From the NCBI GenBank assembly GCA_963668605.1, contig OY764903.1:434001-498000 (forward strand): a stretch of 64,000 nt of DNA, given 5' to 3'. Shown here piece after piece: positions 48,636-58,635 of this stretch. Source of the DNA: G963668605 sp963668605 (GTDB taxonomy: Bacteria > Acidobacteriota > Terriglobia > Bryobacterales > Bryobacteraceae). The notes beneath the pieces are model-generated. The model did not search any database. It was not told where the DNA came from and worked only from the letters and a program-made list of their open reading frames with translations. A program made the position numbers and the translations under genes. Positions within the stretch are counted from its first letter, which is position 1; every line of letters starts with the position of its first letter.

Positions 48636-48745
48636 GGTAGCCGTGACCGAAAACTCGGGGTCTGGTCTCAACCTGGAGCTTGAGCTGACTCCGTTTGGTC
48701 AAATAAACCAGCCGTCGTCCGATCCGAGGCGTTCAAGAGTGACTT

Positions 48746-50110
48746 ATGTTAACGACACATTCACGCCGTAACTTTTTGCAGCACGCGTCGGGGCTCGCCG
48801 CGGCGCCCGCGCTGCTCGGCCTGCCGCGAAAGGCTGCCTCCAACCGGCCCAACTTCCTGTTTATTCTGACGGACGATCAGCGCTGGGACTCCCTCAGCAT
48901 GATGGGGCACCCATGCCTCAAAACTGCCAATATGGACCGCATTGGCCGGGAAGGTGTTCATTTCGCGAATGCCTTCGTCACAACATCGCTCTGTTCTCCC
49001 AGCCGCGCGTGTTTCATGACCGGCCAGTACGCGCACCGGCACGGCATCCGGAACAACTCGACAAAACTTCCCCTGGACACCGTGACCTTCGCGACTCTGC
49101 TACAGCGCGCCGGCTACGACACGGCTCAGATCGGAAAGTGGCACATGGGCAGCATGGTCGAGCGCCCCGGCTACTCCCATTCCGTCACCTTCCTGGGCCA
49201 AGGCGCTTACAACGATCCGTTGCTGCTGCTCAACGGAAAGGAACAAAAGGTCCGCGGCTATGTAACCGACCTCCTGACGGATTATGCCGTGGAGTGGCTC
49301 TCGCAGAAACGCAGCGGGCCTTTCTGCATGCACTTCGGCCACAAGGCCTGCCACCTGCCCGTGATTCCCGCGGAACGCCACAAGAACGCCTTTCCGGATG
49401 CCAAGCTGCCGGTACCGGCGAGCGCGAAAGACACGCTGGAAGGCAAGCCCGAGTGGGTCCGGAAAAGAGCGGAAGGGAAGACCGGCGTGGTCAATCATCC
49501 GGACTACGACCTCAATCACCGCAACTATCTGCGCACGCTGCTCGCCGTGGATGAAAGCATCGGCAAGGTGCTCGCAGAGCTGGAGCGGCAAGGCACGCTG
49601 GATTCCACGGTCATCGTCTTCGCCGGCGACAATGGCTTCTTCCACGGCGAGCACGGGCTTACGAACAAGCGGGCGATGTACGAGGAGTCGCTGCGGATTC
49701 CGCTGCTGATGCGCTACCCCGCGCTGGTCCGCCCCGGAACCGTGACCTCGGAGATGGCGCTCAACATCGACATGGCCCCCACATTCCTGGACCTCGCCGG
49801 GTTGCCGATTCCAGCCGCGGTGCAGGGCAAGTCGTGGGTGCCGCTCCTCTCTGGCCGAGAGAAGAAGCTCCGCACGTCATTCCTCTATGAGTATTCCATC
49901 GAAGCGGGTTTCACAGACACCCCTAGCATGGAAGGCATTCGGACCGATCGCTGGAAGTACATTCGATACCCAGAGATCCACGAAACCGACGAGTTGTACG
50001 ACCTCAAAGCCGATCCTCACGAAATGTCCAACGTGGTGAACGATCCGGCGGCTGCGGGGCAATTGAAGGAAATCAAAGCCGAGTTCGAGCAGTTGAAGCG
50101 GTCGATCTAG
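48746..50110 (+). CDS. Sulfatase
   Basis: A 454-aa sulfatase with a Tat-like signal (SRRNFLQHASGLAAAPALLG). Metal site FILTDDQRWDSL, fGly motif CSPSR (83-87) and MTGQYAHRHG, VFAGDNGFFHGEHGL, and the C-terminal RWKYIRYPEI and ELYDLKADPHEMSN. It resembles mucin-type or heparan-type desulfating enzymes in general layout, but the substrate is not known. It is separated from the preceding sulfatase by 110 bp. Confidence 0.93.
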   Translation: MLTTHSRRNFLQHASGLAAAPALLGLPRKAASNRPNFLFILTDDQRWDSLSMMGHPCLKTANMDRIGREGVHFANAFVTTSLCSPSRACFMTGQYAHRHGIRNNSTKLPLDTVTFATLLQRAGYDTAQIGKWHMGSMVERPGYSHSVTFLGQGAYNDPLLLLNGKEQKVRGYVTDLLTDYAVEWLSQKRSGPFCMHFGHKACHLPVIPAERHKNAFPDAKLPVPASAKDTLEGKPEWVRKRAEGKTGVVNHPDYDLNHRNYLRTLLAVDESIGKVLAELERQGTLDSTVIVFAGDNGFFHGEHGLTNKRAMYEESLRIPLLMRYPALVRPGTVTSEMALNIDMAPTFLDLAGLPIPAAVQGKSWVPLLSGREKKLRTSFLYEYSIEAGFTDTPSMEGIRTDRWKYIRYPEIHETDELYDLKADPHEMSNVVNDPAAAGQLKEIKAEFEQLKRSI

Positions 50111-50314
50111 GGAGACCTGCAAACTTGCGCCCTGTTGTTGCCTTGGCTCCGACAGACCCTTAGCGGACTGCCAACAGCACCGCCTTCGGAACCGTATCCG
50201 CCGAACTGGGCCACGTGCAGCGAATAGTGTACTTTGCTCTGAAGCTGTTGTACTGAACCCTGGCAGGGCGGCACGCACATGTCAAGACTGTGGCTTGTTC
50301 GAGAGAGTTACGAT

Positions 50315-51667
50315 ATGAACATGTCCAACCAACGTCCTCCGGTTTCCCGGAGATCTTTTCTGACGCGGTCCGCCGCCCTCTCTACGGGAACCGCAGCCTT
50401 CACCATCGTCAAGCCGCAACAAGTCCGGGGCGCCGGAAAAGCGCGCCTCAAAGCCGGGCTGATCGGCTGCGGCGGGCGAGGCACGGCAGCTGTCGCCGAC
50501 ATGCTGCTGGGCACGGAGAACGTGGACTTCGTCGCGATGGCCGACCTGTTCGAGGACCAACTCGAAGGTTCGCTGCGAAGACTCCGGGACCCCAAGTTCC
50601 TCGCGAACCGCTCGGGCTTCCCGGTGGAGCGCGACGGCAAGTTTCGCGAACTCACCAAAGAGGAGATCGGCGCCCTGCCGGGACGCGTCAAGGTCGGACC
50701 TGAGTACCGTTACACTGGCTTCGACGCCTATAAAAAGCTCATCTCGAGCGACGTCGATATCGTCATGCTGGCCACGCCTCCCGGCTGGCGGCCGATCCAC
50801 TTCGAAGCGGCCGTGGAGGCGAAAAAGCACGTGTTCGCTGAAAAGCCCTTCGGCACCGACCCGGTGGGGATCCGCCGCTTCATGGCCGCCGCGCGCAAGT
50901 CCGAGCAGCTCAAGCTCACTGTCATGGCGGGCGCGCAGCGCCGATCCCACCCCGGCTACGTTGCACAGGCGAAGAAGTTCCACAACGGCGAGATGGGAGA
51001 GATTCTGGCCGGCTACGCCTGGTGGCTGGGCCGCCCGGTGATCAAGCAGAAGGCCCGCAACACGAAGTGGGCCGACATGGAGTGGCAGCACCGTAACTGG
51101 TACTCCTACGTGTGGCTGTGCGGCGACCAGATCGTGGAGCAGGAGATCCACAACATCGACGTGATCAACTGGTTCTTCAACGCCCATCCGGTAAAGGTCA
51201 TGGCGTCCGGCGGCTGCATCTGGCGCCCGCGCAATAACGAGGTGTACGGCAACATCTACGACCACCTGAGCGCCGACTTCGTCTACCCGAACGGCGCGCA
51301 CATGACCAGCAACTGCCGCCAGTACCCCGCCGGGTTGCCGGGCGGCAATGGCGAAATCATCGTGGGCAGCAAAGGACGCGTCCAACTCTCGCTAAGCGAC
51401 GACTCGGGGCCGCACCCGCAAGTGAACGAGCACACCGAGATGCTGAAGAGCATCCGCGGCGAAGGACCCTACCAGAACCGCGCGATGGCGATGGCCGAAT
51501 CCACCATGACGGCGGTGATGGGTCGCGAGGCGGCCTATTCGGGGATGGAAATCACCTGGGACATGATGATGAACTCCAAGCTCGATCTGATGCCCAAGGC
51601 CTTCGGTCTGGACGCGTCGTTTCCGGCGACACCGCTACCCATTCCGGGCGAGTACAAGTTCATTTAG
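50315..51667 (+). CDS. Gfo/Idh/MocA-family oxidoreductase, Tat-exported
   Basis: A 450-aa protein from ATG 50315 (GAGAG upstream; an ATG at 50279 in the same frame is less likely). PVSRRSFLTRSAALSTG is a twin-arginine signal. The NAD(P)-binding fold is KAGLIGCGGRGTAAVADM, followed by VFAEKPFGTDPVG (the conserved EKP catalytic-helix motif) and the GFO_IDH_MocA C-terminal domain (EQEIHNIDVINWFF). Such exported enzymes keep a tightly bound cofactor and often act on sugars or glycosidic bonds in polysaccharide loci. Its location between sulfatases and a TonB receptor fits that role. Confidence 0.9.
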   Translation: MNMSNQRPPVSRRSFLTRSAALSTGTAAFTIVKPQQVRGAGKARLKAGLIGCGGRGTAAVADMLLGTENVDFVAMADLFEDQLEGSLRRLRDPKFLANRSGFPVERDGKFRELTKEEIGALPGRVKVGPEYRYTGFDAYKKLISSDVDIVMLATPPGWRPIHFEAAVEAKKHVFAEKPFGTDPVGIRRFMAAARKSEQLKLTVMAGAQRRSHPGYVAQAKKFHNGEMGEILAGYAWWLGRPVIKQKARNTKWADMEWQHRNWYSYVWLCGDQIVEQEIHNIDVINWFFNAHPVKVMASGGCIWRPRNNEVYGNIYDHLSADFVYPNGAHMTSNCRQYPAGLPGGNGEIIVGSKGRVQLSLSDDSGPHPQVNEHTEMLKSIRGEGPYQNRAMAMAESTMTAVMGREAAYSGMEITWDMMMNSKLDLMPKAFGLDASFPATPLPIPGEYKFI

Positions 51668-51850
51668 CACCAAGACTGTTCACTTAACAATCTGGAGACG
51701 TCGACGCGGCGCGGCACTACCCGAGCCAATCTATCCATTGACGCTGTTGCGTCTGAATGGGTGAAAGTCGGCCTGGATGTACCTGCGTTCGCACGTCAGA
51801 TGGAACAGATCCAGGCGGCGCTGCTTGATTATGATGGGTGTCTGTATGCG

Positions 51851-51878
51851 TGTACAACGAGCACAAATAGAATATAAT
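51851..51878 (+). promoter_or_regulatory. Promoter of the second TonB-dependent receptor, predicted leaderless
   Basis: TGTACA (51851-51856) and TATAAT (51873-51878) with a 16-bp spacer. The +1 would be at about 51885, two bases before ATG 51887, with no ribosome-binding site. Confidence 0.5.
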
Positions 51879-51886
51879 CACTCTCC

Positions 51887-54800
51887 ATGCGACGACTTGT
51901 TCCCCTATTTCTTCTCGCCATCGTCACCTTGGCTCAGATAATCACGGGTTCTCTGGTTGGACGGGTGGTGGATCCCAGCGGATTGCCCGTCCCGGCCGCG
52001 AAACTCACCCTCACCCACGTCGAAACGGGCCGTGTCCGTAGCCTGGAGGCCGAGCCGAACGGCACCTTCTCCTTCATCGGCATCGAAGCCGGCCGCTATG
52101 AAATGACCGTATCGCACGGCGGTTTCAAGACCCTCGATCGCAAAGGCATCACCCTCGCCAGCGGCGAGCGCATCTCCGCCGGAGACGTCGCCCTCGCCAT
52201 CGGCCAAGCCAGCGAAACCGTGAATGTTACCGGGGAAGCCGCCGCCGTAAAAACCGAAAGTTCCGAGCGCGCGGGCGTGGTCACCGAAGCCCAGGTGAGC
52301 GGCCTCCTCATCCAGGGGCGCAATCCCGCCTCCCTGGTGCAACTCCTGCCGGGCGTTGTGGTCACCCAGGAATCCAATTCCCTCGACCGCCGCACCGACT
52401 TCAGCGTCATGGGCAACCGCCGTACTGCCAACAACGTCACCATCGACGGTATCCCCACTGTCGATATGGACAACGGGTTCGCCATGAAGATGAACATCAA
52501 CATGGACGCCGTCAGCGAGGTGCAGGTCCTCATTAGCAACTACCAGGCCGAGCATGGCCGCAACGCCGGCTCCAACGTCCAGATCGTCGCCAAAAGCGGC
52601 ACTCGCAACTTCCACGGCCTCGGCAGCTACTTCAAGCGCCACGAGCAATTCAACGCCAACAACTTCTTCAATAACTTCAACGGCGTCTCCAAGCCGCGCT
52701 ACCGTTACAACACCTGGAGCTACAACGTCGGTGGTCCGGTGGTCATCCCCAAACTGTTCAACCGTAACCGCGACCGCCTATTCTTCTTCTGGAGCCAGGA
52801 ATACTGGCCCAACCGCGAAGGTGCGGTGCGTAACCTCAACATGCCGACCGCGCTAGAACGTCAGGGCGACTTCTCGCAATCGCTCGATCTCAACGACCGC
52901 CTCATTTCAATCCGCGATCCCCGCTCGGGCGCTTCTTTCCCCGGCAACCGCGTCCCCGCCTCCCGCATCGATCGCAATGGCAAGGCCCTGCTCGATGTCT
53001 TCGACGCGCCCAACTTCTTCGACCGCTCCGTCTCGCGCGGCAATTACAATTACCTGTTCACCAACGAGATCAACTCGCCCCGCCGCACCGAAACGCTCAA
53101 GGTCGATCTCAATCTCAGTTCCGCCAACCAGGTTTTCGTGACCTATAACGGCTTCGACGAGGTATCGGAAGGCGAAGTCGGTTCCACCGGCAACAATGCC
53201 ACCTGGCCCGCTTTCCGCCAGCGCTTCCACGCCCCCAACCGCGCCGTAGCCGCGCGCTACACGCGCGTAATCTCGCCCACCACCATCAACGAATTCCACG
53301 CCGGCTGGCTGCGCAATCCGGAAGGCACCTCTTGGCAGAAGGATTCCCTGTCGCGCATCGAGCGCACCTCCGCTGGCTTCACCCTGGGTCAGTTCGTGCC
53401 CGCCAACAACCCCTACGGCATCATCCCCCAGGCCACCTTCGGCGGCGTGCCCAACGCGGCCAGCCACAACGTCAACGGCCGTTTTCCGGCCACCAATAAC
53501 TACGACATCCTCACCTGGAACGATAAGGTCACACTCATCCGCGGCCCCCACACTTTTAAGGCCGGCATCTACGGCGAGTGGTTCCGCCGCGACGTCAACC
53601 AGGCCGTTCCCTTCAACGGTAGTTTCGATTTCGGCCGCAGCGCCAACAATCCGCTGGATGCCGGCTACGCTTACGCCAACGCCGTCCTGGGAGTGTTCAA
53701 CTCCTATTCCGAACCCACCACGCGCCCGCGCATGTTCTCGCGCGGCGGCGGCATCGAGTGGTTCGTCCAGGACAACTGGAAGGTAGCACGCCGCCTCACG
53801 CTCGACATCGGCTTGCGGTTCAACTGGGTGCCCCCGATCTACGACAACAATAACGCCATCGCCGGATACGACGCCACGCTCTTTGATCGCGCGAAGCAGG
53901 TTCGCCTCATCCAGCCCGGACTCGACGCCCAGGGCCGCCGCATCGGCATCAACCCCATCAACGGTCAGGCGTACCCGGTGATCGCCATCGGCGCCGTAGC
54001 CCCCGGCTATGGCGATCCGGCCAACGGGATGGTCACACCCTCCCTCGACAGGGGTTACCCGCGCGGCCTTATGGACGGCCGCGGCATCATGCTCGGCCCC
54101 CGCTTCGGTTTCGCGTATGACGTCTTCGGCAAGGGCAAGACCGCCATCCGCGGCGGCATGGGCGTCGGCTACAACCGCCTCAGCATGACCTCCTGGCTTG
54201 GCATGACCGCCCAGCCGCCGCTCGTCTACACGCCCGTGGTCAACTTCGGGGAAATGTCCACCCTGCTCGCATCCCCCGGGTTGAACTTCCCCTCCAACGT
54301 CCAGGCGTTCGACCGCCAGGGCAAGGTTCCCACCGTCACCAACTACAGCTTGTCCATACAGCAGAACTTGGGTTGGCGGACCGTCGTGGAAGCCGGCTAT
54401 GCCGGCACCATCGGCCGGCACCTTTACTGGCAGCGCGACCTCAACCCTATCCCCACCGGCGCCAATTTCAATCCGGCCAACTTTGATCCCACCACTCCCG
54501 GCCGCCCGCTCGCGCCCGCTTTCCTGCGCCCGGTCATCGGCTACAACAACATCGTCATCACCGAGCCGGGCTCCAGTTCGAATTACAACTCGCTCCAGGT
54601 TTCCGCCAACCGGCGCTTCGCCGGCGGCATCCAGTTCGGGCTGGCCTGGACCTGGTCGAAGTCGTTAGACTACAACGACGACGACCGCAGCAACGTCACC
54701 CCGCTGCTGCCCGTGCGCGTCTGGAACTACGGCCTGTCGTCCTTTGACCGCACCCACGTCGCCAAGATCAATTACCTTTGGGACATTCCCGTGCCCCACT

Positions 54801-55306
54801 GGAACAACCCCGTGGCCCGCATGGCTCTCCGCAACTGGCAGTTGAGCGGCATCACCACCTTCTCCAGCGGGCGGCCCCTCGCCATTGGCCTCGCCTCGGT
54901 GACCGCGACCGACTATACCGGCACTTCATCCCAGGGCGCCCGCCCGGACATCACCGGGAACCCCATCCTGCCTAAGGACGAGCGCACCTTCTCCCACAAC
55001 TTCCGCACCGAGGTTTTCAAACAGCCTCGTGTCGGTACCTTCGGCAACAGCGCCCGCACTTCCATCCGCGGTCCCGGCATCAATAACTTCGATCTTGCGA
55101 TCTTTAAGGGCTTTGCCGTCCGGGAGGGAATGAAACTCCAGTTCCGTGCGGAACTCTACAATGTCTTCAACCACACGCAGTTCAACGGCCTGGATACAAC
55201 TGCCCGCTTCGACAGCCAAGGCAACCAGGTCAACGCGCGCTTTGGCCAGTTCACGGCCGCCGCCGACGCGCGCATTATCCAGTTGGCGCTGCGTTACACG
55301 TTTTGA
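51887..55306 (+). CDS. Oar-type TonB-dependent receptor
   Basis: A 1139-aa outer-membrane protein. Signal peptide in residues 1-16. Carboxypeptidase-regulatory-like domain at 18-105 (TGSLVGRVVDPSGLPVPAAK, EAGRYEMTVSHGGFK). Plug: RRTANNVTIDGIPTVD, VQVLISNYQAEHGRNAGSNV, KSGTRNFHGLGSYFKR. The barrel follows, with repeated aromatic strand ends, and the protein ends LALRYTF (C-terminal Phe). It imports an oligosaccharide or other large substrate. Its position after the oxidoreductase and sulfatase genes suggests it takes up products of this locus. A 29-bp palindrome is 43 bp after the stop. Confidence 0.93.
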   Translation: MRRLVPLFLLAIVTLAQIITGSLVGRVVDPSGLPVPAAKLTLTHVETGRVRSLEAEPNGTFSFIGIEAGRYEMTVSHGGFKTLDRKGITLASGERISAGDVALAIGQASETVNVTGEAAAVKTESSERAGVVTEAQVSGLLIQGRNPASLVQLLPGVVVTQESNSLDRRTDFSVMGNRRTANNVTIDGIPTVDMDNGFAMKMNINMDAVSEVQVLISNYQAEHGRNAGSNVQIVAKSGTRNFHGLGSYFKRHEQFNANNFFNNFNGVSKPRYRYNTWSYNVGGPVVIPKLFNRNRDRLFFFWSQEYWPNREGAVRNLNMPTALERQGDFSQSLDLNDRLISIRDPRSGASFPGNRVPASRIDRNGKALLDVFDAPNFFDRSVSRGNYNYLFTNEINSPRRTETLKVDLNLSSANQVFVTYNGFDEVSEGEVGSTGNNATWPAFRQRFHAPNRAVAARYTRVISPTTINEFHAGWLRNPEGTSWQKDSLSRIERTSAGFTLGQFVPANNPYGIIPQATFGGVPNAASHNVNGRFPATNNYDILTWNDKVTLIRGPHTFKAGIYGEWFRRDVNQAVPFNGSFDFGRSANNPLDAGYAYANAVLGVFNSYSEPTTRPRMFSRGGGIEWFVQDNWKVARRLTLDIGLRFNWVPPIYDNNNAIAGYDATLFDRAKQVRLIQPGLDAQGRRIGINPINGQAYPVIAIGAVAPGYGDPANGMVTPSLDRGYPRGLMDGRGIMLGPRFGFAYDVFGKGKTAIRGGMGVGYNRLSMTSWLGMTAQPPLVYTPVVNFGEMSTLLASPGLNFPSNVQAFDRQGKVPTVTNYSLSIQQNLGWRTVVEAGYAGTIGRHLYWQRDLNPIPTGANFNPANFDPTTPGRPLAPAFLRPVIGYNNIVITEPGSSSNYNSLQVSANRRFAGGIQFGLAWTWSKSLDYNDDDRSNVTPLLPVRVWNYGLSSFDRTHVAKINYLWDIPVPHWNNPVARMALRNWQLSGITTFSSGRPLAIGLASVTATDYTGTSSQGARPDITGNPILPKDERTFSHNFRTEVFKQPRVGTFGNSARTSIRGPGINNFDLAIFKGFAVREGMKLQFRAELYNVFNHTQFNGLDTTARFDSQGNQVNARFGQFTAAADARIIQLALRYTF

Positions 55307-55348
55307 CATGGTGCAGATCGGCTACTGTAGTTCCCGCAAATTCCGTTC

Positions 55349-55377
55349 AGCGTGCACGTAACTGTTACGTGCACGCT
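55349..55377. repeat. Perfect 29-bp palindrome
   Basis: AGCGTGCACGTAAC-T-GTTACGTGCACGCT: two 14-bp arms around one base. It may be a terminator for the receptor gene, a dimer-bound operator or a cruciform. No T-run follows on either strand. Confidence 0.6.
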
Positions 55378-55848
55378 ACGCTGCTGGCAAGATGCCTCGC
55401 CGGAAGGTTTGGCCCGATCTTGTTTTGGCGCTGCGTGCAATAACAGGACTTCGTGGCCGGAGCGGAACCTTGCGCGGGTATCGCTTCCACCGTCAGCAGC
55501 CCGCACCGGCCGGGTCGGGCGCCAGCACAGACTATTGTGGCGGCAGGGCTATTGCACCGGCGGACCGTTCGTATCAGGCTGAGCAGTGCGCTGATTCTTC
55601 GCTCGTCCGGCTGACTTCAGAACCTTGGGCGCAGTAAATGGCATAGCCATGTTCAAGAGCGCTTTCCGCGTCATCCATTCGGTACTTCAGTAAGCAGTAA
55701 TGTGATCGTGTGCAATCCGCTCCGACTCTCTGAGCTGATAAGAGAATCGGCATTTCGCATGCCGCGCTACACTGGATTTTCACTCGTCCCGGTGAAATTG
55801 ATAGACTACCGGGGAGTCGTAATTGAGGCAGCACGAAAGGAAAATCGA
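55378..55848. other. Gap before the PIG-L gene, no gene recognised
   Basis: About 470 bp. Short frames occur (for example 55392-55637 on the plus strand) but lack a ribosome-binding site or recognisable motifs. Confidence 0.4.
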
Positions 55849-56820
55849 ATGAACAGGCTAATGGGATTCCGGCCCCTCACCTTGGCGGTGGTTTGTGGCC
55901 TTGGAGTCTTGATCGGTACACAGATGAAGGACTGGTTTTCACAGGTGGCCATGGCGCAGACTCGGCCGGTCCGAACGATTGTGCCCTCGCGGACGCCGCC
56001 AAACGACGGCAAGCTGCGGATCATCATATTCGGCGCGCACCCCGATGACGCTGAATACCGGGGCGCGGGTGTGGCGATGAAGTGGGCGAAGGCCGGTCAT
56101 CACGTGAAGCTTGTCTCAACTACCAACGGCGACATCGGGCACTGGCAGAGTGCGGGCGGACCACTGGCGCAGAGACGGCTGAAAGAGGTACAGGAGGTGG
56201 CGCGCGGGCTCGGCGTCACGACCGAAGTCCTGGACATTCACGACGGCGAGATCATGCCGACACTGGAGAACCGCAAGATCATCACCCGGCTTATTCGGCA
56301 ATGGAACGCGGACATCGTGATCACAAATCGGCCCAATGACTATCATCCGGATCACCGCTACACATCCATTCTGGTGCAGGATTCGGCATACATGGTAACG
56401 GTGCCATTCTTCAATCCGGACGTGCCGGCACTTCAGAAGAACCCGGTATTCCTGTACGCGTCGGATCGTTTTGAGCGGCCGAACCCGTTCCGGGCGGATG
56501 TCGCTGTAGCGATTGACGACATGATCGAACCAACGCTGGATGCGCTGCTCTTGATGGAGTCACAGATTCATGAGGGCGGAGCGAATGGCCATCCCGGTAT
56601 ATTCCCGGAAGATCCTGCCGGCCGGCAGCGGCGCCGGGATGAGGTCCGCAAGAACCTCGCGAAGCGGTATGCCGAGGGTGCCGACAATTTTCGCGACGCG
56701 CTCGTCAAATACTATGGCGCAGAGCGCGGGCGGAAGGTCCGATACGCCCAAGCGTTTGAGATCTGTGAGTACGGCCGGCGACCCTCGCCGGAGGACCTCA
56801 AGCAGATGTTCCCATTCTGA
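55849..56820 (+). CDS. PIG-L family deacetylase
   Basis: A 323-aa protein from ATG 55849, with AAAGGA upstream; the frame before it is not used. A signal anchor/peptide at residues 8-33 (LTLAVVCGLGVLIGT ... AMAQ). The LmbE/PIG-L domain has FGAHPDDAEYRGAG (AHPDDAE metal motif) and PNDYHPDHRYTS (third His ligand). These zinc enzymes deacetylate N-acetyl sugars such as GlcNAc conjugates. In this locus an exported deacetylase would act on N-acetylated glycan fragments; that is inference. The last residues (YGRRPSPEDLKQMFPF) are typical of the family in this phylum. Confidence 0.9.
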   Translation: MNRLMGFRPLTLAVVCGLGVLIGTQMKDWFSQVAMAQTRPVRTIVPSRTPPNDGKLRIIIFGAHPDDAEYRGAGVAMKWAKAGHHVKLVSTTNGDIGHWQSAGGPLAQRRLKEVQEVARGLGVTTEVLDIHDGEIMPTLENRKIITRLIRQWNADIVITNRPNDYHPDHRYTSILVQDSAYMVTVPFFNPDVPALQKNPVFLYASDRFERPNPFRADVAVAIDDMIEPTLDALLLMESQIHEGGANGHPGIFPEDPAGRQRRRDEVRKNLAKRYAEGADNFRDALVKYYGAERGRKVRYAQAFEICEYGRRPSPEDLKQMFPF

Positions 56821-56927
56821 GAAGCGGCGGCGCGTGCGCGGGGCAGCGCCGGCATACGAGCCATTCTCACGTTTAACAGCACCACAGTTGTGTCTCGACC
56901 CACAGCAGTACCATACGAATCCACATC

Positions 56928-58310
56928 ATGAACAGCGAACACGAGCACATCAAAGGAAAGTACGGCTTGCAGCGTGGCTTCGGGCTGCTGCAGGCAACCG
57001 CGCTGAACATGTGCAACATGGTCGGCGTTGGGCCGTTCATTACGATCCCGCTGATCATCGCGTCGATGAACGGTCCGCAATGCATGGTAGGGTGGCTTCT
57101 CGGAACGATTCTGGCCATCTGCGACGGCCTGATCTGGAGCGAACTGGCCGCTGCCATGCCGGGGTCCGGAGGCACGTATGTGTACCTTCGCGAAGCGTTC
57201 CGGCACACGCGCTGGGGGCGACTGCTGCCGTTCCTGTTCATCTGGCAGTTTATCTTCAGCGGTCCTCTGGAGATCGCATCGGGCTACATCGGCTTCGCGC
57301 AATATGTGAGCTATTTCTGGCGCTCGATGGGGCCGCTGCAACATAAACTCGTGGCGCTCGGCGTTGGCGTTCTCGTGATGGTTTTGCTCTATAGGCGCAT
57401 CACGGCGATCGCGCGGCTGACCGTCGTGCTCTGGGCTGGCATGCTGATCACCGTCGTGTGGGTCATCGGGAGTGGCGTGATGAATTTTAATCCCAAACTC
57501 GCCTTTGACTTCCCGCCCCATTCATTCAGCTTCTCCCTTGGTTTTATGCTTGGTCTGGGTGGCGCGATGAGGATTGCGATGTACGATTTTCTCGGCTACT
57601 ACGATGTTTGTTACGTTGGCGGAGAGGTCAGAAATCCCGAGCGCGTAATCCCACGCGCAATCATTATGTCGGTGATTTTTGTCGCGTTGATTTACTCGGT
57701 GATGAATCTCGCCATCATTGGCGTGGTGCCCTGGCGCGAGGCGATGCAGTCGCCGTACATCGCCGCGGAGTTCATGGAGAGGATATACGGGGGCTGGGCT
57801 GGCACTGTCATTACGGTGATGATCCTTTGGACGTGCGTGGCCTCGGTGTTCGCGCTTTTGCTCGGTTATAGCCGCATCCCATATGCCGCGGCACTCGACG
57901 GCTACTTCTTTTCCGCATTCGCGCGACTGCACCCCACCGGGGGGTTTCCACACGTTTCGGTGCTGGTCATCGGCATCATATCAATGGTCGCGTGCCTGCT
58001 GCCGCTTGGTTGGGTCATCGACGCTCTGCTCGTAGGTAGAATTCTCATCCAGTTTGTCGGCCAGATTGCCGCCGTGCAGATGCTGCGGACGAGCCGGCCC
58101 GATATCGAGCGTCCATTCCGTATCTGGCTGTATCCGCTGCCGAGCTTCATTGCCCTGTTGGGTTGGACGTTCCTCTTCGTCACGGCCGGCTTGCAGTTCA
58201 TCTTTTTTGGATTAGGAACTCTGGTGGCCGGACTGGCGGCTTTTTGGTTCTGGAAGCGATCGGGGGCGCATGCCGTGGGAGCGCCGAACAGCCAGGACCT
58301 CAAGCTGTAG
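56928..58310 (+). CDS. APC-superfamily permease
   Basis: A 460-aa membrane protein with about 12 helices. TM1 carries LLQATALNMCNMVGVGPFITIPLIIASM, the glycine-rich substrate-binding break of the amino acid-polyamine-organocation family. PGSGGTYVYLREAF follows, as expected, and GYYDVCYVGGEVRNPERVIPRA is the TM6 to loop 6 signature. The substrate may be an amino acid, amine or related cation. The gene follows PIG-L by 107 bp on the same strand. The ATG start has only a weak ribosome-binding site. Confidence 0.88.
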   Translation: MNSEHEHIKGKYGLQRGFGLLQATALNMCNMVGVGPFITIPLIIASMNGPQCMVGWLLGTILAICDGLIWSELAAAMPGSGGTYVYLREAFRHTRWGRLLPFLFIWQFIFSGPLEIASGYIGFAQYVSYFWRSMGPLQHKLVALGVGVLVMVLLYRRITAIARLTVVLWAGMLITVVWVIGSGVMNFNPKLAFDFPPHSFSFSLGFMLGLGGAMRIAMYDFLGYYDVCYVGGEVRNPERVIPRAIIMSVIFVALIYSVMNLAIIGVVPWREAMQSPYIAAEFMERIYGGWAGTVITVMILWTCVASVFALLLGYSRIPYAAALDGYFFSAFARLHPTGGFPHVSVLVIGIISMVACLLPLGWVIDALLVGRILIQFVGQIAAVQMLRTSRPDIERPFRIWLYPLPSFIALLGWTFLFVTAGLQFIFFGLGTLVAGLAAFWFWKRSGAHAVGAPNSQDLKL

Positions 58311-58635
58311 TGCGACGTGGCCGCTTTCCTGTGCCAATGCGCTCGACCTTTGATCCGTTTCGCCTGCTGCTGATTTCGATCACCGGTTGGTTTGGTCAAC
58401 CGATCTGACGATGATGGGATATGACATTCCAGATGTCCCAAGCCGATGCGCTACTCGTGGGTCGATCAGAGCCAAACGTTCCGCCAGGAGTTGACGGGCG
58501 GATAGCTGTGGCAGACTTCCGCGTCATCGAGTAGAGATGCCGTTCCATTGATGTCGAGGCGCCGGGAAGTCCCACGGACCGCTCCGGCTCCATCTGGAAA
58601 GGCGACCCGTTCAGGGCTTATGATGTGTGTTGCCC
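58311..58635. other. Gap between the APC permease and the last sulfatase
   Basis: About 325 bp without a supported gene. On the minus strand 58466-58560 a start-less frame (DINGTASLLDDAEV and VNSWRNVWL) looks faintly like a coding remnant, but no family can be named. Confidence 0.4.

Noticed and set aside
55392..55637. 81-aa plus-strand frame in the gap after the TonB receptor
   Set aside because: No ribosome-binding site, Arg/Gly-rich composition typical of random high-GC frames.
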